Shown one piece after another: positions 53,999 to 62,940 of a DNA stretch of 64,000 nucleotides. The DNA is from Companilactobacillus sp. (GTDB lineage: Bacteria > Bacillota > Bacilli > Lactobacillales > Lactobacillaceae). The stretch is taken from assembly GCF_022484265.1 (NCBI RefSeq), contig NZ_JAKVLR010000001.1:2418001-2482000 (forward strand). The letters are read 5' to 3'. A program made the position numbers and the translations under genes. The notes under the pieces are model-generated. The model was not told the origin of the DNA, ran no database searches, and saw only the letters and a list, made by a program, of their open reading frames with translations. Position 1 is the stretch's first letter. Each line of letters opens with the position of its first letter.

Positions 53999-54541
53999 AT
54001 GGTTAATGCATTAAAAGAAAGATATGTAAAAGAAATCACACCATCAATGATGGAAAAATTCAATTACACATCAATTATGCAAACACCTAAGATCGAAAAA
54101 ATCGTTCTTAACATGGGTGTTGGTGATGCTATTGCTAACTCAAAGAACCTTGATGAAGCCGTTGAAGAATTAGGACTTATTGCAGGTCAAAAACCTTTGA
54201 TTACAAAAGCAAAGAAATCTATTGCCGGATTCAGACTTCGTGAAGGAATGTCAATCGGTGCCAAGGTTACAATCCGTGGCGATCGTATGTATGACTTCTT
54301 AGACAAGCTAATCAATGTCGCTCTACCTCGTGTTCGTGATTTCCGTGGTGTAAATACTCGTTCATTCGATGGCCGTGGTAACTACACATTAGGTCTTAAG
54401 GAACAATTGGTTTTCCCAGAAATTGATTATGATAAGGTTAACAAGATTCGTGGATTGGACATTGTTATCGTAACAACAGCTAATTCTGATGAAGAATCAC
54501 GTGAACTTCTATCACAAATCGGAATGCCATTTACAAAATAA
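53999..54541 (+). CDS. rplE: 50S ribosomal protein L5
   Basis: A 180-aa 5S rRNA-binding protein (KIEKIVLNMGVGDA, LPRVRDFRGVNTRSFDGRGN). SD AAAGGAG. Confidence 0.98.
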   Translation: MVNALKERYVKEITPSMMEKFNYTSIMQTPKIEKIVLNMGVGDAIANSKNLDEAVEELGLIAGQKPLITKAKKSIAGFRLREGMSIGAKVTIRGDRMYDFLDKLINVALPRVRDFRGVNTRSFDGRGNYTLGLKEQLVFPEIDYDKVNKIRGLDIVIVTTANSDEESRELLSQIGMPFTK

Positions 54542-54556
54542 AGGAGGGTCATTAAA

Positions 54557-54742
54557 TTGGCTAAGAAATCTCAAATCGTACGTAACCATCGACCAGCCAA
54601 GTTTTCATCACAAGAATACACACGTTGTGAAAACTGTGGCCGTCCACATTCTGTATATCGCAAGTTTAAACTTTGCCGTATTTGCCTTCGTAATTTAGCT
54701 CACGACGGTCAAATTCCTGGTATGAGAAAAGCTAGTTGGTAG
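54557..54742 (+). CDS. rpsZ: 30S ribosomal protein S14, zinc-binding type
   Basis: A 61-aa S14 of the C+ type, with zinc cysteines C24, C27, C40 and C43 (CENC, CRIC). TTG start behind AAGGAGGG. Many Firmicutes also have a zinc-free paralogue elsewhere. Confidence 0.97.
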   Translation: MAKKSQIVRNHRPAKFSSQEYTRCENCGRPHSVYRKFKLCRICLRNLAHDGQIPGMRKASW

Positions 54743-54771
54743 AATTTAACTATAACAAGGAGGTAAATTAA

Positions 54772-55170
54772 ATGGTCATGACAGATCCTATTGCAGATTA
54801 CCTAACACGTATCCGCAATGCTAATATGGTAAAGCATGAATCTCTAGAAGTGCCTGCTTCTAACATTAAGAAGAGCATTACTGAGATTTTAAAGAACGAA
54901 GGATTTATCAAGGATTACGAAGTTGTTGAAGACAATAAACAAGGTGTTCTTCGTATTTTCCTTAAATATGGACAAGATCAACAACGCGTTATTACTGGCT
55001 TGAAACGTATTTCAAGACCTGGTTTGCGTAGTTATGTTGATGCTGATAATGTACCAAAGGTTCTTAATGGACTAGGTATTGCAATTATCTCAACTTCAAA
55101 AGGTGTAATTACTGATAAAGAAGCCCGTGCACAACACGTTGGTGGAGAAGTAATTGCTTACGTTTGGTAA
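54772..55170 (+). CDS. rpsH: 30S ribosomal protein S8
   Basis: A 132-aa S8 (MVMTDPIADYLTRIRNAN start, conserved in Bacillus, so ATG 54772 rather than 54778). SD AAGGAGG. S8 commonly represses spc-operon translation in E. coli. Confidence 0.98.
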   Translation: MVMTDPIADYLTRIRNANMVKHESLEVPASNIKKSITEILKNEGFIKDYEVVEDNKQGVLRIFLKYGQDQQRVITGLKRISRPGLRSYVDADNVPKVLNGLGIAIISTSKGVITDKEARAQHVGGEVIAYVW

Positions 55171-55200
55171 TAATTTTTAAGGACAAGGAGGTGCACAAAT

Positions 55201-55731
55201 TTGAGTCGTATCGGTTATAAAGTAATTGAAATTCCAGAAGGCGTTACAATTACACAAAATGATGAAAACATCACTGTTAAAGGTCCAAAGGGTGAAATTA
55301 CAAGACATTTCAACCCTGCAATCAAGCTAACTGTTGAAGGTAACGAAGCTAAGTTCACACGTGAAAGCGACAATGACAAAGCTCTTCACGGAACAATGCG
55401 TTCAAACCTAAACAACATGGTTCTTGGTGTTACTGAAGGATTTGAAAAGAAACTTGAACTTAGAGGTGTTGGTTACCGTGCCCAAGTTAAAGGCACAAAG
55501 CTAACTCTTTCAGTTGGTTACTCACATCCTGTAGACATGGATGCACCAGAAGGCATTAAGATCGAATCTCCTTCAAATACTGAGATCAACATCTCAGGTA
55601 TTAGTAAGCAAAAAGTTGGACAATTTGCTGCTGAGATTCGCGACGTACGTCCCCCAGAACCATATAAGGGTAAAGGTATTCGTTATGTTGATGAATATGT
55701 ACGTCGTAAAGAAGGTAAAACTGGTAAATAG
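55201..55731 (+). CDS. rplF: 50S ribosomal protein L6
   Basis: A 176-aa L6 with two related domains; the C-terminal RPPEPYKGKGIRYVDEYVRR is diagnostic. TTG start behind AAGGAGGTG. Confidence 0.98.
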   Translation: MSRIGYKVIEIPEGVTITQNDENITVKGPKGEITRHFNPAIKLTVEGNEAKFTRESDNDKALHGTMRSNLNNMVLGVTEGFEKKLELRGVGYRAQVKGTKLTLSVGYSHPVDMDAPEGIKIESPSNTEINISGISKQKVGQFAAEIRDVRPPEPYKGKGIRYVDEYVRRKEGKTGK

Positions 55732-55756
55732 TAAATAATTCTATGAGGTGAAAATT

Positions 55757-56113
55757 GTGATTACAAAACCAGATAAAAACAAAGCACGTCAAAAGCGTCA
55801 AAAACGCGTTCGTGCCAAAATCTCTGGTACTGCTGAGTGCCCACGCTTAAATGTGTTCCGTTCGAACAAAAACATTTACGCTCAATTAATTGATGACGTA
55901 AAGGGTGTAACGCTAGCAAGTGCCTCAACTCTTGATAAAGAAATCAAAGACGGTTCAAAAGTTGAACAAGCTTCTGCTGTTGGTGCATTACTTGCAACAA
56001 GAGCTAAAGCTGCTAAAATCAGCGACGCTGTATTTGATCGTGCAGGTTACCTATACCACGGTCGTGTACAAAGTCTTGCTGAAGCTGCTCGTGAAAATGG
56101 GCTAAAATTCTAG
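55757..56113 (+). CDS. rplR: 50S ribosomal protein L18
   Basis: A 118-aa 5S rRNA-binding protein. GTG 55757 is preferred over an in-frame GTG at 55748 because it gives the family's MITKPDKN start and follows a GAGGTG SD at 55744-55749. The body PRLNVFRSNKNIYAQLIDD is typical. Confidence 0.96.
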   Translation: MITKPDKNKARQKRQKRVRAKISGTAECPRLNVFRSNKNIYAQLIDDVKGVTLASASTLDKEIKDGSKVEQASAVGALLATRAKAAKISDAVFDRAGYLYHGRVQSLAEAARENGLKF

Positions 56114-56131
56114 AAGGAGGAAACCAAACTT

Positions 56132-56632
56132 ATGACATATATCGATCCATCTCAATTAGAGTTAGAAGATCGCGTTGTTTCAATCAACCGTGTTACTAAA
56201 GTTGTTAAAGGTGGACGCCGTCTACGTTTTGCAGCCATCGTAATCGTTGGAGATAAGAATGGCCACGTTGGTTTCGGAACTGGTAAAGCACAAGAAGTTC
56301 CTGAAGCTATCCGTAAAGCTGTTGAAGATGCTAAGAAGAACTTGATTACCGTACCTATGGTCGGATCAACAATTCCTCACGAAGTAATTGGTAGATTCGG
56401 TGCTGGTAAGATCATGCTAAAACCTGCTGTTGAAGGTTCTGGTATCGCTGCTGGTGGTTCCGTTCGTGCCGTTATGGAATTAGCCGGTGTTGGTGATATT
56501 ACAAGTAAATCACTTGGAAGAAACACACCAATCAACGTTATCCGTGCAACAATCGAAGGACTAAAACAAATCAAGACTGCTGAAACAGTTTCAGACATGC
56601 GTGGAATTTCAGCTCAAAACTTGCTTAACTAG
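56132..56632 (+). CDS. rpsE: 30S ribosomal protein S5
   Basis: A 166-aa S5 (LEDRVVSINRVTKVVKGGRR, spectinomycin-region wild type; GAGKIMLKPAVEGSGIAAGG). SD AAGGAGG. Confidence 0.98.
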   Translation: MTYIDPSQLELEDRVVSINRVTKVVKGGRRLRFAAIVIVGDKNGHVGFGTGKAQEVPEAIRKAVEDAKKNLITVPMVGSTIPHEVIGRFGAGKIMLKPAVEGSGIAAGGSVRAVMELAGVGDITSKSLGRNTPINVIRATIEGLKQIKTAETVSDMRGISAQNLLN

Positions 56633-56649
56633 AAGAAAGGTGCGTAATA

Positions 56650-56835
56650 ATGGCTAAACTTAAAATTACTCTTATTAGAAGTGCAGCTCACCGCCTTCCT
56701 GCTCAACGTAAAACTGTTAAAGAACTAGGACTTGCAAGAGTTAATAGTTCTGTTGTTAAGCCGGATGATCCTGCTATTCGCGGTGCTGTTTTAAAAATTG
56801 CTCATTTAGTTAGTGTTGAAGAAGTTAAAGATTAA
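56650..56835 (+). CDS. rpmD: 50S ribosomal protein L30
   Basis: A 61-aa L30 (LKITLIRSAAHRLPAQRKTV). SD AGAAAGGTG, 17 nt after rpsE. Confidence 0.97.
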   Translation: MAKLKITLIRSAAHRLPAQRKTVKELGLARVNSSVVKPDDPAIRGAVLKIAHLVSVEEVKD

Positions 56836-56865
56836 TAATTCATTCATAGATTAGGAGGTGCAAGA

Positions 56866-57306
56866 ATGGAACTACATGAACTTAAACCTAGTGAAGGTTC
56901 AAGACATTCTAGAAAACGTTTAGGTCGCGGTACTTCAAGTGGTACTGGTAAGACTGCTGGTCGTGGACAAAAAGGTCAATTAGCTCGATCAGGTGGTAAG
57001 ACACGTATCGGTTTTGAAGGTGGACAAATGCCTTTATTCCGTCGTATGCCAAAACGTGGATTTAAGAATATCAACCGCAAAGAATATGCAGTTGTGAACC
57101 TTAAAGACTTAAACAAGTTCAGTGACGGCGCTGAAGTAAATCTTCAAACATTAAAAGAAGCTGGAATCGTTAAGAAAGAATATAACGGTGTTAAGCTACT
57201 TGCCAATGGTGAAGTATCAGCTAAGTTAACTGTTAAAGTTGCAAAAAGCTCTGACGCCGCTACCAAAGCTATTGAAGCTGCTGGTGGCTCAGTCGAGGTG
57301 ATCTAA
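56866..57306 (+). CDS. rplO: 50S ribosomal protein L15
   Basis: A 146-aa L15 with the Gly/Arg/Lys-rich N-terminal extension (KRLGRGTSSGTGKTAGRGQK). Its stop overlaps the secY start by one base. Confidence 0.98.
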   Translation: MELHELKPSEGSRHSRKRLGRGTSSGTGKTAGRGQKGQLARSGGKTRIGFEGGQMPLFRRMPKRGFKNINRKEYAVVNLKDLNKFSDGAEVNLQTLKEAGIVKKEYNGVKLLANGEVSAKLTVKVAKSSDAATKAIEAAGGSVEVI

Positions 57307-58601
57307 TGTTTAGAACTATCAGAGATGCTCTAAAGGTTAAAGAAATTCGCCAAAAGATCTTCTTTACCCTTATGTTACTTGTGATTTATCGATTGGGTTC
57401 TCAGATAACTGTACCTGGCGTTAACGCTGCAGCAATGGACAAAGTTAGTCAATCTGGCTTGGTTCCATTGCTTGATACAGTTACTGGTGGTGGTTTATCA
57501 AACTATTCCATCTTCTCAATGGGTGTATCACCATTCATCACTGCACAGATTGTTGTTCAATTGTTACAAATGGACATCGTTCCTAAGTTTGTTGAATGGA
57601 GTAAACAAGGTGAAGTTGGACGTAGAAAACTTAACCAAGTAACAAGATATCTAACAATTGTGTTAGGATTCGTACAATCAATCGGTATTACTGCCGGTTT
57701 CAACACATTGAGTAGCTTGCATTTGGTTAAAACACCAAACGCTCAAGCATTCATTACAATCGGTATTATTCTTACCGGTGGTACAATGTTGCTAACTTGG
57801 ATTGGTGAGCAAATCACTGATAAAGGTCTTGGTAATGGTGTTTCAGTAATTATCTTTGCTGGTATTGTTGCTAGATTCCCTTCTGGAATTCAACAAATCT
57901 GGCGTGATTACATTCAAAATGCCAATTCCGCAGACCTTGCTAAAAATATCGGATTCATCGTTGGACTAGTAATTCTTATCTTGATCGTTGTTCAGTTTGT
58001 TACATATGTACAACAAGCAAGTAGAAGAATTCCTATCCAATATACAAGACGTGCTGCAGGTAGCGGAAGTGAAAGTTTCTTGCCACTTAAAGTCAACGTC
58101 GCTGGTGTTATCCCAGTTATCTTCGCTAGTTCGTTTATCGTAACGCCTCAAACTATTTTGATGGCATTCCAAGCAAACCATAGTGGAGATTCATGGTACC
58201 AAGTACTATCAGAAATATTCAGTATGCAAACAACTACAGGATCATTACTTTATACGTTGTTGATTGTGTTATTTACTTTCTTCTATGCATTCGTTCAAGT
58301 AAATCCTGAAAAATTATCAGAAAACTTGCAAAAACAAGGTGCATATATTCCAGGTGTTTGGCCTGGAAATGAAACAATTAAATTTATGAATGGTGTCCTA
58401 CTTAGACTTTCTACAGTAGGTTCAATCTTCTTAGGTTTAGTTTCATTGCTACCTTTACTTGCAGCTAACTTGTTTAACCTACCTCAATCAATTGGATTAG
58501 GTGGTACAAGTTTACTTATCATCGTTGGTGTTACAGTTGAGATGGATCGTCAACTTAGAGGTCTATTGATGAAACGTGAATACGTTGGGTTTATCAGATA
58601 A
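57306..58601 (+). CDS. secY: Protein translocase subunit SecY
   Basis: A 431-aa, ten-membrane-segment channel of the Sec translocon. VYRLGSQITVPGVN-type start region, the plug region SNYSIFSMGVSPFITAQIV, and the C-terminal VEMDRQLRGLLMKREYVGFI. Translationally coupled to rplO. Confidence 0.98.
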   Translation: MFRTIRDALKVKEIRQKIFFTLMLLVIYRLGSQITVPGVNAAAMDKVSQSGLVPLLDTVTGGGLSNYSIFSMGVSPFITAQIVVQLLQMDIVPKFVEWSKQGEVGRRKLNQVTRYLTIVLGFVQSIGITAGFNTLSSLHLVKTPNAQAFITIGIILTGGTMLLTWIGEQITDKGLGNGVSVIIFAGIVARFPSGIQQIWRDYIQNANSADLAKNIGFIVGLVILILIVVQFVTYVQQASRRIPIQYTRRAAGSGSESFLPLKVNVAGVIPVIFASSFIVTPQTILMAFQANHSGDSWYQVLSEIFSMQTTTGSLLYTLLIVLFTFFYAFVQVNPEKLSENLQKQGAYIPGVWPGNETIKFMNGVLLRLSTVGSIFLGLVSLLPLLAANLFNLPQSIGLGGTSLLIIVGVTVEMDRQLRGLLMKREYVGFIR

Positions 58602-58625
58602 GTAAATTGTTGGGAGATGTAAAGA

Positions 58626-59279
58626 ATGAACATTATATTGATGGGATTGCCTGGTGCTGGTAAGGGTACACAAGCAGAAAAGATTGTTGAAGATTTTGAT
58701 ATTGTCCATATTTCGACTGGCGATATGTTCAGACAAGCTATGGCCGACAAGACTAAAGTTGGTTTGGATGCCAAGTCTTATATTGACAAGGGAGAACTTG
58801 TTCCTGATGAAGTAACAGAATCTATTGTCGAAGAACGTTTAGGCAAAGATGATGTTCAAAAGAGCGGATATATGTTAGATGGTTTTCCAAGAACTATCGA
58901 TCAAGCTAACGCTTTACAGACAATTGCAAAAAATGTAAACAAGCCGATCGATGGTGTAATATATATTGATGTTAAACCAGAGGTTCTTGTTGAACGCCTA
59001 TCTGGTAGATATATTTGCAAAAATTGTGGAGCAACATATCACAAAATCTACAATCCAACAAAGGTAGAAGGTACTTGTGATGTTTGCGGTGGTCATGAAT
59101 TTTACCAACGTGAAGATGACAAACCTGAAACTGTTAAGAACAGATTAAAAGTAAACATCGAAATGAATACTCCACTTATTGATTTTTACGACAAGTTAAA
59201 CTTGTTGCACAAGATCAATGGTGAACAAGAAATTGATGATGTATATAAAGAAGTTAAAAAGGTTTTACAAAGTCTGTAA
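58626..59279 (+). CDS. adk: Adenylate kinase (zinc-lid type)
   Basis: A 217-aa kinase converting ATP + AMP to 2 ADP. P-loop GLPGAGKGT (7-15), DGFPRTIDQA and a lid with four cysteines (CKNC near 130, CDVC near 150) that binds zinc as in Gram-positive Adk. Confidence 0.97.
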   Translation: MNIILMGLPGAGKGTQAEKIVEDFDIVHISTGDMFRQAMADKTKVGLDAKSYIDKGELVPDEVTESIVEERLGKDDVQKSGYMLDGFPRTIDQANALQTIAKNVNKPIDGVIYIDVKPEVLVERLSGRYICKNCGATYHKIYNPTKVEGTCDVCGGHEFYQREDDKPETVKNRLKVNIEMNTPLIDFYDKLNLLHKINGEQEIDDVYKEVKKVLQSL

Positions 59280-59299
59280 AACTTTTTAACTTTGGTTTG

Positions 59300-59328
59300 T
59301 TTACTTTATGGTAAAAACATTGTATAAT
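59300..59328 (+). promoter_or_regulatory. Internal promoter before infA
   Basis: -35 TTTACT (59300-59305), a 17-nt spacer and -10 TATAAT (59323-59328), in the 102-nt adk-infA gap. It could drive infA-rplQ separately from the S10 promoter. Confidence 0.72.
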
Positions 59329-59381
59329 GTTGAGCCGTATGCAAATGAACTAAATCCCGTGATCATTGGAGGTTAATATCT

Positions 59382-59600
59382 TTGGCAAAAGATGATGTCA
59401 TTGAAGTAGAAGGAACAATTTCAGAAACATTGCCTAATGCAATGTTTAAGGTGAAACTTGAAAATGGAGCTACTGTTCTAGCCCATGTGTCAGGTAAAAT
59501 CCGTATGCACTATATTAGAATTTTGCCCGGCGATAAGGTCACTGTTGAATTGTCACCTTATGATTTAACCAAGGGAAGAATTACATATAGATATAGATAA
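59382..59600 (+). CDS. infA: Translation initiation factor IF-1
   Basis: A 72-aa OB-fold factor binding the 30S A-site (AKDDVIEVEGTISETLPNAM). TTG start behind TTGGAGG. Confidence 0.97.
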   Translation: MAKDDVIEVEGTISETLPNAMFKVKLENGATVLAHVSGKIRMHYIRILPGDKVTVELSPYDLTKGRITYRYR

Positions 59601-59632
59601 CAAGTATTTTAATGGAATGGAGGTTCCACAAT

Positions 59633-59749
59633 ATGAAAGTAAGACCATCCGTTAAACCTATGTGTGAACACTGCAAGGTAATCAAGAGACGTGGACGCGT
59701 CATGGTTATTTGTTCTGCAGATCCAAAACACAAACAAAGACAAGGATAA
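59633..59749 (+). CDS. rpmJ: 50S ribosomal protein L36
   Basis: A 38-aa protein starting MKVRPSVKPMCEHC and ending HKQRQG. Zinc ligands are C11, C14, C27 and H33. ATG 59633 follows TGGAGGTT; it sits between infA and rpsM as in other Firmicutes. Confidence 0.96.
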   Translation: MKVRPSVKPMCEHCKVIKRRGRVMVICSADPKHKQRQG

Positions 59750-59770
59750 TAAAATAGGAGGCGCAACTTA

Positions 59771-60136
59771 ATGGCTCGTATAGCAGGTGTAGATTTACCT
59801 CGTGATAAGAGAATTGTTATTGCCTTAACTTACATTTTTGGTATCGGCAATACTACTGCACAAAAAGTACTTAAAAACGCTGATGTTTCAGAAGACGTTC
59901 GTACACGTGACTTGACTCCTGATCAAGAAGACAAGATTCGTGCTGAAATCGACAAGATCCCTGTTGAAGGTGACTTACGTCGTGAAACAAGTATGAACAT
60001 CAAGAGACTTCAAGAAATTGGTTCATACCGTGGTATGAGACATCGTCGTGGTTTGCCCGTTCGTGGACAAAACACAAAGAACAATGCTAGAACTCGTAAA
60101 GGCAAGAAAGTTTCTATTGCCGGTAAGAAAAAGTAG
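59771..60136 (+). CDS. rpsM: 30S ribosomal protein S13
   Basis: A 121-aa S13 (ARIAGVDLPRDKRIVIALTY; basic tail RGQNTKNNARTRKGKK) contacting the P-site tRNA. SD AGGAGG. Confidence 0.98.
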   Translation: MARIAGVDLPRDKRIVIALTYIFGIGNTTAQKVLKNADVSEDVRTRDLTPDQEDKIRAEIDKIPVEGDLRRETSMNIKRLQEIGSYRGMRHRRGLPVRGQNTKNNARTRKGKKVSIAGKKK

Positions 60137-60152
60137 GATAGGAGGTTAATTC

Positions 60153-60539
60153 ATGGCTCAAAACAAAGGTCGCAAACGTCGTACAAAGAAACATATTGAA
60201 TCTGGAGTAGCTCATATCCACTCAACTTTCAATAACACACTAGTTATGATCACTGATGTTAACGGTAATGCCGTTTCATGGTCATCTGCTGGTGCACTTG
60301 GATTCAAGGGAAGCCGTAAGTCAACACCATTTGCTGCACAAATGGCTGGAGAAGCAGCTGCTAAGGAATCAATGGAACATGGTATGAAAACAGTAGAAGT
60401 AGCTGTCAAAGGACCTGGTTCAGGTCGTGAAGCCGCAATTCGTTCATTACAAGCCACAGGTTTGGAAATTACTGCAATTCGCGACGTCACACCAGTTCCA
60501 CATAATGGCTCACGTCCTCCAAAGCGTCGTCGTGTATAG
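60153..60539 (+). CDS. rpsK: 30S ribosomal protein S11
   Basis: A 128-aa platform protein (GVAHIHSTFNNTLVMITD, PVPHNGSRPPKRRRV end). SD AGGAGG. Confidence 0.98.
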   Translation: MAQNKGRKRRTKKHIESGVAHIHSTFNNTLVMITDVNGNAVSWSSAGALGFKGSRKSTPFAAQMAGEAAAKESMEHGMKTVEVAVKGPGSGREAAIRSLQATGLEITAIRDVTPVPHNGSRPPKRRRV

Positions 60540-60602
60540 TATGGTCTTATACCCATATGAACTGAGCTACACACATTTCGTTTTGAAAGGGGAACTAACC
60601 GA

Positions 60603-61544
60603 ATGATCGAATTTGAAAAGCCAACCATTACACCTGTTGAAGAAAGTAATGATCATGGTAAATATATTATTGAACCGCTCGAAAGAGGATACGGTACTAC
60701 ATTAGGTAATTCATTACGTCGTGTTTTACTTGCATCACTACCTGGTACAGCGGTTTCTGATATTCAAATAGATGGTGTCTTGCATGAATTTTCTGCAGTT
60801 GATGGAATTATCGAAGACGTTACACAAATCGTGCTTAACGTTAAGAGTCTATCATTGAAGTCTTATGCTGAAGAAGGCAGCCTAAAGGCAGAGATCGACG
60901 TTACTGGTCCTGCTACTGTTACAGCAAAAGACATCAAAGCAGATGACGACTTGGAAATTTTAGACCCTGAACAATACATCTGTACTGTTGCAGAAGGTGG
61001 ACATTTCCACATGCAATTGACAATTAAAAATGGTCGTGGATATACTCCTGCAGAACAAAACAAATCAGACGAAACACCTATCGGTGTTTTACCAGTTGAC
61101 TCAATTTTCACACCAGTTGAAAAAGTTAACTACCAAGTTGAAAATACTCGTGTGGGTAAAAGAAACGACTTCGATAAATTGACAATCGATATCTGGACTA
61201 ATGGTTCTATTGGTCCTAGAGAAGCTATTAGTTTGTCTGCTAAGATCCTTACAGAACATTTAACAAGTTTTGTAAATCTTACCGAAGAAGCTAAAAGTGC
61301 CGACATGATGATTGAAAAAGAAGAAACACAAAAAGAGAAGAAGCTTGAAATGACTATTGAAGAACTAGATCTTTCTGTTCGTTCATATAATTGTTTGAAG
61401 CGTGCCGGTATCAATACTGTGCAAGAGCTTACTGAAAAGACTGAAGCAGATATGATGCGTGTTCGTAACTTAGGACGCAAGTCACTTGTCGAAGTTAAAG
61501 AAAAGCTTTCTGATCTTGGATTATCATTAAAGCAAGAAGATTAA
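60603..61544 (+). CDS. rpoA: RNA polymerase alpha subunit
   Basis: A 313-aa subunit with an N-terminal dimerisation domain (LERGYGTTLGNSLRRVLLAS) and a C-terminal UP-element/activator domain (~240-313, LDLSVRSYNCLKRAGINTV). SD AAAGGGGA. Confidence 0.98.
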   Translation: MIEFEKPTITPVEESNDHGKYIIEPLERGYGTTLGNSLRRVLLASLPGTAVSDIQIDGVLHEFSAVDGIIEDVTQIVLNVKSLSLKSYAEEGSLKAEIDVTGPATVTAKDIKADDDLEILDPEQYICTVAEGGHFHMQLTIKNGRGYTPAEQNKSDETPIGVLPVDSIFTPVEKVNYQVENTRVGKRNDFDKLTIDIWTNGSIGPREAISLSAKILTEHLTSFVNLTEEAKSADMMIEKEETQKEKKLEMTIEELDLSVRSYNCLKRAGINTVQELTEKTEADMMRVRNLGRKSLVEVKEKLSDLGLSLKQED

Positions 61545-61571
61545 TATCAAATTCATACAGGAGGTAAACAC

Positions 61572-61952
61572 ATGGGCTACCGTAAATTAGGACGTACAAG
61601 TTCTCAAAGAAAAGCAATGTTACGCGATTTAACTACTGATTTAATCATTAATGAACGTATTGTTACAACACAAACACGTGCTAAAGAACTCAGTCGTACA
61701 ACTGAAAAGATGATTACTTTAGGTAAACGTGGCGATTTACACGCTCGTCGTCAAGCTGCTGCTTTTGTTAGAGACGAAGTTGCTAACATCACAGAAGATG
61801 ATGATGCAGTTGTAGTACAATCAGCTCTTCAAAAGTTATTTAGTGATATCGCTCCTCGTTACAAAGAACGTAACGGTGGATATACACGTATCTTGAAGAC
61901 TGCACCACGTCGTGGTGATGCTGCACCTATGGTTATTATTGAATTAGTTTAA
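61572..61952 (+). CDS. rplQ: 50S ribosomal protein L17
   Basis: A 126-aa L17 (GYRKLGRTSSQRKAMLRDL). SD AGGAGG. Last gene of the supercluster; a structured RNA follows. Confidence 0.98.
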   Translation: MGYRKLGRTSSQRKAMLRDLTTDLIINERIVTTQTRAKELSRTTEKMITLGKRGDLHARRQAAAFVRDEVANITEDDDAVVVQSALQKLFSDIAPRYKERNGGYTRILKTAPRRGDAAPMVIIELV

Positions 61953-61985
61953 TAATAATATTAAGTTTCATTAATTAAAAAATCA

Positions 61986-62093
61986 GTCATTCTGATGGAT
62001 TAGTGAGTGTTAAGATGATGGTTACAATGTAACTAAGTCTATCTCTGAGATCTCTGGAAACAGGGACACTAATTCGTCGAATGATTTTTTTTT
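61986..62093 (+). ncRNA. L17 downstream element (L17DE)-like structured 3' UTR and terminator
   Basis: Just after rplQ, 108 nt form a closed multi-stem structure. GTCATTC (61986-61992) pairs with GAATGAT (62079-62085); ATTAGTG pairs with CACTAAT inside it; within are the hairpins GTTAC-AAT-GTAAC and TCTCTG-GAAA-CAGGGA (GNRA-type loop). Nine T follow directly (62085-62093), so the outer stem also acts as a terminator. The L17 downstream element is a known motif at this site in lactic acid bacteria and Listeria. The covariance match is not tested here. Confidence 0.75.
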
Positions 62094-62109
62094 ACCCAAA
62101 GGTGATCAA

Positions 62110-62940
62110 ATGGCCAATATAATCTCAATTAAAAATGTTTTTTATAAATATCCAGGTTCCGAATCATACGCTGTTAATGGCATTAGTTTAGATATTAAAG
62201 AAAACGAATGGATCTCAATTGTTGGTAAAAACGGTAGTGGCAAGACTACTCTGACTCGTTTGATCGACGGTCTTGAAGAATGTGAATCCGGTACGATTGA
62301 AGTGGATGGCGTCATTACCAATGAGGAAACTATCTGGGATGCCAGAAAGAAAATTGGAATCGTTTTTCAAAATCCTGATCATCAATTCGTTGGCGCAACA
62401 GTGGAAGATGACGTTGCTTTTGGTTTGGAAAATCAAGGTATGCCACGTGAACAAATGGTTCAAGCTGTGGACGAAGCCTTAACGATGGTCGATATGCAGG
62501 ATTATAAGAAACGTGATCCTCAATCATTGTCAGGTGGTCAGAAGCAACGTGTGGCCATTGCTGGCGTGCTGGCTATTAAACCTGAGATAATTATCATGGA
62601 TGAGTCGACTAGTATGTTGGACCCCCAAGGTAGAAAAACTGTCATTGATTTGATTAAGCATTTGCGTGCTGAACAAAACCTGACGGTAATTTCTATTACC
62701 CATGATATTGAAGAGACGCAACTTTCTGATAGAATTATAGTATTGAACTCTGGGAAAATCGTCGAAGACACTGACCCGGCTGAGTTATATAAATTAGGTC
62801 CTAAATTGATCGATTTTGGATTGGAAGAACCTTTTACTAATTTAGTGGCAGCTGGTCTGACTGATTTGATCGATTACGATGGCTATATCACTGAGAAGGG
62901 GTTAATAGATCAATTATGCAAATTGAATTCAAACACGTAA
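62110..62940 (+). CDS. ecfA1: ECF transporter energy-coupling ATPase EcfA1
   Basis: A 276-aa ABC ATPase of the shared energy-coupling module that serves many vitamin S-components. Walker A GKNGSGKTT (39-47), signature LSGGQKQRVA and Walker B IIMDESTSMLDP; Ser replaces the usual Pro after DE, as is common in EcfA1. The stop overlaps the ecfA2 start by 25 nt. Confidence 0.95.
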   Translation: MANIISIKNVFYKYPGSESYAVNGISLDIKENEWISIVGKNGSGKTTLTRLIDGLEECESGTIEVDGVITNEETIWDARKKIGIVFQNPDHQFVGATVEDDVAFGLENQGMPREQMVQAVDEALTMVDMQDYKKRDPQSLSGGQKQRVAIAGVLAIKPEIIIMDESTSMLDPQGRKTVIDLIKHLRAEQNLTVISITHDIEETQLSDRIIVLNSGKIVEDTDPAELYKLGPKLIDFGLEEPFTNLVAAGLTDLIDYDGYITEKGLIDQLCKLNSNT

